Positions 58,473 to 64,000 of a stretch of 64,000 nt of DNA are shown piece by piece. Where the stretch lies: contig NZ_JAAVUY010000028.1 of NCBI RefSeq assembly GCF_018449695.1, positions 1 to 64,000 of the forward strand, written 5' to 3'. Within the stretch, counting starts at the first letter, position 1. Each line of letters starts with the position of its first letter. Made by a program: the position numbers and the translations under genes. This DNA comes from Bradyrhizobium sp. dw_411 (GTDB taxonomy: Bacteria; Pseudomonadota; Alphaproteobacteria; Rhizobiales; Xanthobacteraceae). Under the pieces are notes generated by a model. That model saw nothing but the letters and a program-made list of their open reading frames with translations, made no database searches and was not told the origin of the DNA.

Positions 58473-59318
58473 ATGAAGAACCCGACCACCGCCCCCATCC
58501 TGTTCGACCGCGCTCTGCTGCGTGCGCGGCAGGATCGTGCGTTGCGCATCGAGCCTGCGACGTTCCTGTTCGACCGCGTCGCCGAAGACATGGACGAACG
58601 CTTGCATGCGGTGCTGCGTGAGTTTGCCGACGCGGCGGATATCTGGTCCCCCGGTGAGCTTTTGCGAAAGCCGTTGCGGGATCGCTTCAAATCCGTCGCG
58701 CAGATCCATCCGGATTCATCCGGGCAGGAAATTCTCGGCCTGCAGCCGAATTCGCTCGACCTCGTCGTCTCCGCGCTGGCGTTCCAATTTGTCAACGATC
58801 TGCCCGGCGTATTCGCGCAAATTCGCCGGGCGTTGCGGCCCGACGGGTTGTTGCTGGCGGCGATGATCGGTGGCGATACGCTGAGCGAGTTGCGGCAATC
58901 CTTTGCGGCGGCGGAGGCCGAATGCGAAGGCGGGGTGTCGCCGCGGGTCGCGCCGTTCGCCGATCTACGCGATGTCGGTGCGCTGTTGCAGCGCGCGGGC
59001 TTTGCGCTGCCGGTGACCGACGTTGATCGCGTCGTGGTGCGCTATGACAGTGCGTTTGCGCTGATGCAGGATTTGCGAAGGATGGGCGCAACCAATGTTC
59101 TGGTCGAGCGGCGGCGGACACCGAGCCGCCGGGCCACGCTGTTGCGGATGGCGCAGATTTACGGCGAACGCTTTGCCGATGCGGACGGACGGATCCGTGC
59201 GACGTTCGACGTGATCTGGCTGTCAGGCTGGGCGCCGCATGAGAGCCAGCAGAAGCCGCTGCAGCCGGGATCGGCGAAGATGGGGTTGGCGGAGGCGGTG
59301 AGGGGCGTGAAGCGCTGA
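58473..59318 (+). CDS. NDUFAF5/BioC-like methyltransferase-fold protein
   Basis: 281 residues. Opens ILFDRALLRARQDRALRIEPATFLFDRVAEDMDERLHAV, the family N-terminus. LDLVVSALAFQFVNDLPGVFAQIRRALRPDGLLLAAMIGGDTLSELRQSF and GATNVLVERR are typical of NDUFAF5-type proteins, which assist assembly of respiratory complex I. The glycine-rich SAM-binding motif I (DLGxGxG) is absent: where it should lie the sequence reads DIWSPGELLRKPLRDRFK. Methyl transfer is therefore doubtful. Confidence 0.8.
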   Translation: MKNPTTAPILFDRALLRARQDRALRIEPATFLFDRVAEDMDERLHAVLREFADAADIWSPGELLRKPLRDRFKSVAQIHPDSSGQEILGLQPNSLDLVVSALAFQFVNDLPGVFAQIRRALRPDGLLLAAMIGGDTLSELRQSFAAAEAECEGGVSPRVAPFADLRDVGALLQRAGFALPVTDVDRVVVRYDSAFALMQDLRRMGATNVLVERRRTPSRRATLLRMAQIYGERFADADGRIRATFDVIWLSGWAPHESQQKPLQPGSAKMGLAEAVRGVKR

Positions 59319-59323
59319 CCTCT

Positions 59324-59428
59324 CGTCCTCATGGTGAGGAGGCGCACTTGCGCCGTCTCGAACCATGAGATCGCATTATAGCCCATCCTTCGAGACGCGC
59401 GCGAGAGCGCGCTCCTCAGGATGAGGAC
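59324..59428. repeat. palindromic element, CATCCTTCGAGACGC family
   Basis: CTCATGGTGAGGAGGCGCA and CGTCTCGAACCATGAG on the left, CATCCTTCGAGACGCGC and GCGCTCCTCAGGATGAGG on the right. Same family as 6464-6620. It lies between the convergent NDUFAF5-like and mutT genes. Confidence 0.75.
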
Positions 59429-59441
59429 CGTCGCGGTCCCC

Positions 59442-59852
59442 TCACATCAACAGATCGATCAAATGCGGGATCAGCGGAATATCCGCCGGCGGCATCGGAT
59501 AGTCGCGCAGTTTGTTGGCGCGGACCCAGGCGAGGGTTTGGCCCTCGCGTGCGGTCACATTGCCTTCCCAGCGCCGGCAGATATAAAGCGGCATCAGCAG
59601 ATGAAAATCATCGTAGGCATGGCTCGCGAAGGTCAGCGGCGCGAGGCAGGCTTCCTTCACGGTGATGCCGATCTCTTCCTGCAATTCGCGGATCAGCGTC
59701 TGTTCCGGCCGCTCGCCCGGCTCGAGCTTGCCGCCGGGAAATTCCCACAACCCGGCCAGCGCTTTGCCGGGCGGCCGCTGCGCGATCAATATGCGCTTGT
59801 CGGCGTCAACCAGCGCGCAGGCGACGACGAGGGTGAGTTTGATGGCTGCCAT
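59442..59852 (-). CDS. mutT: 8-oxo-dGTP diphosphatase (Nudix)
   Basis: 136 residues with a complete Nudix box G41-x5-E47-x7-R55-E-L-x-E-E-x-G62. RILIAQRPPGKALAGLWEFPGGKLE is the MutT-type lead. It removes oxidised guanine nucleotides from the pool. Starts 24 bp after argJ on the same strand, a neighbourhood shared by related genomes. Confidence 0.93.
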   Translation of the reverse strand: MAAIKLTLVVACALVDADKRILIAQRPPGKALAGLWEFPGGKLEPGERPEQTLIRELQEEIGITVKEACLAPLTFASHAYDDFHLLMPLYICRRWEGNVTAREGQTLAWVRANKLRDYPMPPADIPLIPHLIDLLM

Positions 59853-59876
59853 GCGCTGTCTAACCCGAGATGTCGT

Positions 59877-61154
59877 TCACGACCGGTAGTCGCCGTTGAT
59901 CGCGACATATTCCTTGGTGAGGTCGCAGGTCAGCACGCGGTCGCGGCCCTTGCCGAGGCCGAGCGCGACCTTGATCTGGATTTTCGGGTTTTTCATCGCG
60001 GCCGAAACTTCCGCCTCGTCATAGGACGGATCGCGCGCGCCGCGGCTGGCGACGCGGATGCCGTTGAACGAGATCGCAAGCTTGTCGCGGTCGGCGGGCT
60101 CGCCGGCCTTGCCGACTGCCATCACCACGCGGCCCCAATTGGCGTCCTCGCCGGCGATCGCGGTCTTCACCAGCGGTGAATTCGCGATCGACATCGCGAT
60201 CCGGCGCGCCGAGGCTTTCGAGGTGGCGCCCTCGACGATGATCTCGACCAGCTTGCGCGCGCCTTCGCCGTCGCGCGCGACCTGTTCGGCCAAATCGGCG
60301 AGCACGGCATGGAAGGCTTTTGTAAATGCCTTCAGGCGGGGGTCGCTGGCGCGGCTGATTTTCGGCGCGCCGTGTTCGGCCGCAGCCCCGGTCGCGAAGG
60401 CTAATAGCGTGTCGGATGTCGAGGTGTCGCCATCGATGGTCACGGCATTGAAAGTGTCTTCGACGCCGCCCTTGAGCAGCGCCTGCAGCGCGCCGGCCGC
60501 GATCGGCGCATCGGTGAATACGAAGGCCAGCATCGTGGCCATGTCGGGCGCGATCATGCCGGCGCCCTTGGCCATGCCGTTGATCGTGACTTTAGCTTTG
60601 CCGAGTTTCACGGTGGCGGTTGCGACTTTCGGAAAGGTGTCGGTGGTCATGATCGCCTTGGCCGCGTTCATCCACTCGCCCGGCACGGCCTGCTCCGCCA
60701 GGGTGCCGAGCACGCCGTCGAATTTGGTGGCGTCGAGCGGTTCGCCGATCACGCCGGTCGAGGCCAGAAATATTTCCGCGGGGCTGCAGCCGAGCGCCTT
60801 GGCTGCAATCGTCGCGGTCAGTGCGGTGGACTGCCGTCCGGTCTTGCCGGTGAAGGCATTGGCGTTGCCGGAATTTACCACCAGGGCGCGGGCCGTTCCC
60901 GCTTTGGATGATTTTGCCTTGGAGGAAGATTTACCTGCACCGAGTTTGGCGCGGCACCATTCCACCGGCGCGGAGGGGCATTTCGACCGGGTAAAGACGC
61001 CGGCGACGCTGGTTCCCTTGTCCATCACCGCGAGCAGCACATCGGTGCGGCCCTTGTAGCGGATGCCCGCGGCCGCGGTCGCAAGCTTGACACCCGCAAG
61101 CGTGGGCATTTCGGGGACGTTGGTCGGGGCGAGTGGAGAGACGGCTGATGACAT
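59877..61154 (-). CDS. argJ: bifunctional ornithine acetyltransferase / N-acetylglutamate synthase
   Basis: 425 residues from [10 protein letters not shown]. The self-cleavage site, where the new N-terminal Thr becomes the nucleophile, is in [47 protein letters not shown] and the closing [15 protein letters not shown] are family marks. A short Ser/Lys-rich insertion ([15 protein letters not shown]) near residue 67 is not usual. It recycles the acetyl group in arginine synthesis. Upstream of mutT. Confidence 0.95.
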   Translation of the reverse strand: MSSAVSPLAPTNVPEMPTLAGVKLATAAAGIRYKGRTDVLLAVMDKGTSVAGVFTRSKCPSAPVEWCRAKLGAGKSSSKAKSSKAGTARALVVNSGNANAFTGKTGRQSTALTATIAAKALGCSPAEIFLASTGVIGEPLDATKFDGVLGTLAEQAVPGEWMNAAKAIMTTDTFPKVATATVKLGKAKVTINGMAKGAGMIAPDMATMLAFVFTDAPIAAGALQALLKGGVEDTFNAVTIDGDTSTSDTLLAFATGAAAEHGAPKISRASDPRLKAFTKAFHAVLADLAEQVARDGEGARKLVEIIVEGATSKASARRIAMSIANSPLVKTAIAGEDANWGRVVMAVGKAGEPADRDKLAISFNGIRVASRGARDPSYDEAEVSAAMKNPKIQIKVALGLGKGRDRVLTCDLTKEYVAINGDYRS

Positions 61155-61280
61155 GAATAAATTCCGAAACGGTGGGATCAAGTAGATCGTCATGGCCGGC
61201 TAAAGCGCGAGGCGCGCTTTAGTGCTGGGGTATTCCGGCCACTGACGTCTTGGATCCCACGAAACAGGACCTGATACGGC

Positions 61281-61308
61281 AATGGCCGGGACATTCAGCC
61301 CGGCCATT
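61281..61308 (-). terminator. hairpin after the peptidyl-prolyl isomerase gene
   Basis: Perfect 10-bp arms AATGGCCGGG (61281-61290) and CCCGGCCATT (61299-61308) with an 8-nt loop, 42 nt past the isomerase stop. No T-run follows. Likely terminator or processing stem before argJ. Confidence 0.5.
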
Positions 61309-61350
61309 GCTTGTAGATACTATTGGCGTCGAAGAAGTGACAGCAGTTTC

Positions 61351-62259
61351 TTACTTCTTTGCGGGCGCCATCTTGGCGTCGGCGGGCTTCATCGCGTCCG
61401 GCTTCGCCGCTTCGGCGGGCTGGTCCAGGCGCTCGACCTTGGCGGTCTCGCGCAGCTTGGCGACGTAGTCGGCCTGCGCCTTGCGGGTCACATAGGTCTC
61501 GATCTGAGCCTTGACCTGTTCGAAGTCGGGCGCCTTGCGGTTGCGCTTTTCCTCGACCTTGATGATGTGCCAGCCGAACTGCGACTTCACCGGGTCGGAG
61601 ATCTTGCCCGGCTCCAGCGCAAAGGCGACGGTCGAGAATTCCGGCACCATCTGGTCCTTGGTGAAGAAGCCGAGATCGCCGCCATCAGATGCGCCGGGAT
61701 CCTTGGATTTCTTCTTGGCCAGTTCGGCGAAGTCGGCGCCCTTCTTGAGTTCCTCCTCGATGGCCTTGGCCTCGGCCTCGGTCTCGACCAGGATATGGCG
61801 GGCATGAACTTCCTGCTCGCCGCTGATCTGCTTGGAAGCGTCCTCATAGACCTTCTTCATGGCTTCATCGGTGGTCGCGGCCTTGCCTTCGACCGACAGC
61901 AGATTGTCCATCAGAAGCCGGCTGCGGGTGAAGGCGAGACGGGCCTTGAAGTCGTCGCGGTCCTCGATCTTCTTGGCTTCGGCGGCCTTGGCGACGATTT
62001 TCATGTCGATCAGGAACGCCAGCACGTTTTCCTTCTTGGTGGCGGGGTCCATCTGCGCGAGGCTCGGCCCAAGCTCTTCTTCGGCGAGCGCGACGTCGCT
62101 TTGGCGGATTTCGGCGCCGTTTACCTTGGCGAGCACGGGGTTGGCGTCTTCTGCACGGACCGGGAGGCCGGCGAGCAGGACGATCGCGAGACAGCCGGTG
62201 GCGGCGCCGGCGAGGCGGGCACGGAGGCCGAATTTCGCGTCAGATGACGAAGAGGTCAT
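61351..62259 (-). CDS. parvulin-type peptidyl-prolyl cis-trans isomerase, exported
   Basis: 302 residues, AAGGA ribosome site. A signal peptide covers about residues 12-34 (hydrophobic run, VRAED). A SurA-like helical N-domain follows. The parvulin domain covers about 150-245 (VHARHILVETEAEAKAIEEELKKGADFAELAKKKSKDP, GGDLGFFTKDQMVPEFSTVAFAL, VKSQFGWHIIKVEE). The charged Ala/Lys-rich tail has no anchor. It helps fold proteins in the periplasm and is divergent from secA. Confidence 0.92.
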   Translation of the reverse strand: MTSSSSDAKFGLRARLAGAATGCLAIVLLAGLPVRAEDANPVLAKVNGAEIRQSDVALAEEELGPSLAQMDPATKKENVLAFLIDMKIVAKAAEAKKIEDRDDFKARLAFTRSRLLMDNLLSVEGKAATTDEAMKKVYEDASKQISGEQEVHARHILVETEAEAKAIEEELKKGADFAELAKKKSKDPGASDGGDLGFFTKDQMVPEFSTVAFALEPGKISDPVKSQFGWHIIKVEEKRNRKAPDFEQVKAQIETYVTRKAQADYVAKLRETAKVERLDQPAEAAKPDAMKPADAKMAPAKK

Positions 62260-62399
62260 GGAAAATCCTTATCTTGAAAGTCGTGGGGCGATCCGGGGCA
62301 CTAGGGCTGTTCGGGGCGGCGGGACACTCGCCCAATCACGGCACCTTGGCAACGCGAAAAGTCTGTCAAAATGATGAAATCCTTGACAGGTTAGCGCCG

Positions 62400-62428
62400 T
62401 TGACAAGGCTGTGGGCCAGCCATATCTC
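62400..62428 (+). promoter_or_regulatory. sigma-70-like promoter for secA
   Basis: TTGACA (62400-62405), 17-nt spacer, TATCTC (62423-62428), about 195 nt upstream of the secA start in the 365-bp divergent region. No other feature is seen in this gap apart from the short isomerase promoter region near 62270. Confidence 0.45.
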
Positions 62429-62624
62429 TGCCCAGCCGGGGCAATGGCGATGGCGCTTATTTCGCTGCGTTTTTGGCCGTTGAACCTTGGATTGCTGAAT
62501 TCCCACTCATTTGGCGGATGCTCCCGGTTCGGGACCGACCCGCGATGCGTCACGATGAGTTGATAGGCAACCTGGTGGACCATTTCACGGCTGCAACGCC
62601 GAACCGCAAAAGCAGGAATTTGGC

Positions 62625-64000
<1,376 letters not shown>

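Overview
The window is a high-GC alphaproteobacterial chromosome segment. Gene content, gene order (secA, parvulin, argJ, mutT near ubiG, lysC, ptsP, prfA, prmC) and the extragenic palindromes all point to the Bradyrhizobium/Rhodopseudomonas group (Nitrobacteraceae). This assignment rests on recognition of families, not on a search. No rRNA, tRNA, CRISPR array, intact insertion sequence or prophage was seen.

Region 1 (1-9.3 kb, all minus strand): a binding-protein-dependent ABC transporter (two-in-one permease, Tat-exported binding protein, ATPase) behind a class-V aminotransferase; then an LssY_C-domain membrane protein, a secreted SNase-like protein lacking one catalytic residue, and a 584-residue protein of unknown function. 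Region 2 (9.3-13.9 kb): a catalytically dead caspase-like protein, an orphan efflux adaptor, and the remains of a type II restriction-modification system whose two convergent genes were fused tail to tail by a deletion, followed by about 1 kb of repeats. Region 3 (13.9-26.4 kb): a sensor-type class III nucleotide cyclase, AsmA, a CRP-like regulator, an RND efflux pump with its adaptor, an OmpA-family protein and a second dead caspase-like protein with TPR repeats. The CRP-like protein has the R-E-x3-R recognition helix of E. coli CRP. Two perfect and one near-perfect TGTGA-N6-TCACA boxes lie near it and upstream of both dead caspases, which suggests a local cyclic-nucleotide circuit.

Region 4 (26.4-35.5 kb): a lactonase-like hydrolase with a RidA protein, then a MarR-controlled aromatic operon (FAD hydroxylase, DUF2783, metallo-hydrolase, hmgA, fahA) that would take an aromatic acid through homogentisate to fumarate and acetoacetate. 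No maleylacetoacetate isomerase is present here. A CoA-transferase follows. Region 5 (35.7-38.3 kb) holds the most unusual gene: a 772-residue fusion of a chymotrypsin-fold serine protease to a P1-nuclease/phospholipase-C-fold zinc hydrolase. The Trp that must be N-terminal in P1 nuclease is internal here, suggesting a zymogen that needs cleavage. Region 6 (38.3-46 kb): a form-II CoxSLM-type molybdenum hydroxylase, divergent pcaIJ CoA-transferase genes and a chemotaxis receptor.

Region 7 (46-64 kb) is mostly conserved housekeeping: DUF4167, prmC-prfA, ptsP, lysC, a PH-domain protein, ubiG, an EamA transporter, the comF-grxC-nitrilase-DUF1178 operon, an NDUFAF5-like protein, mutT, argJ, a parvulin isomerase and the 5' part of secA, which runs off the window end.
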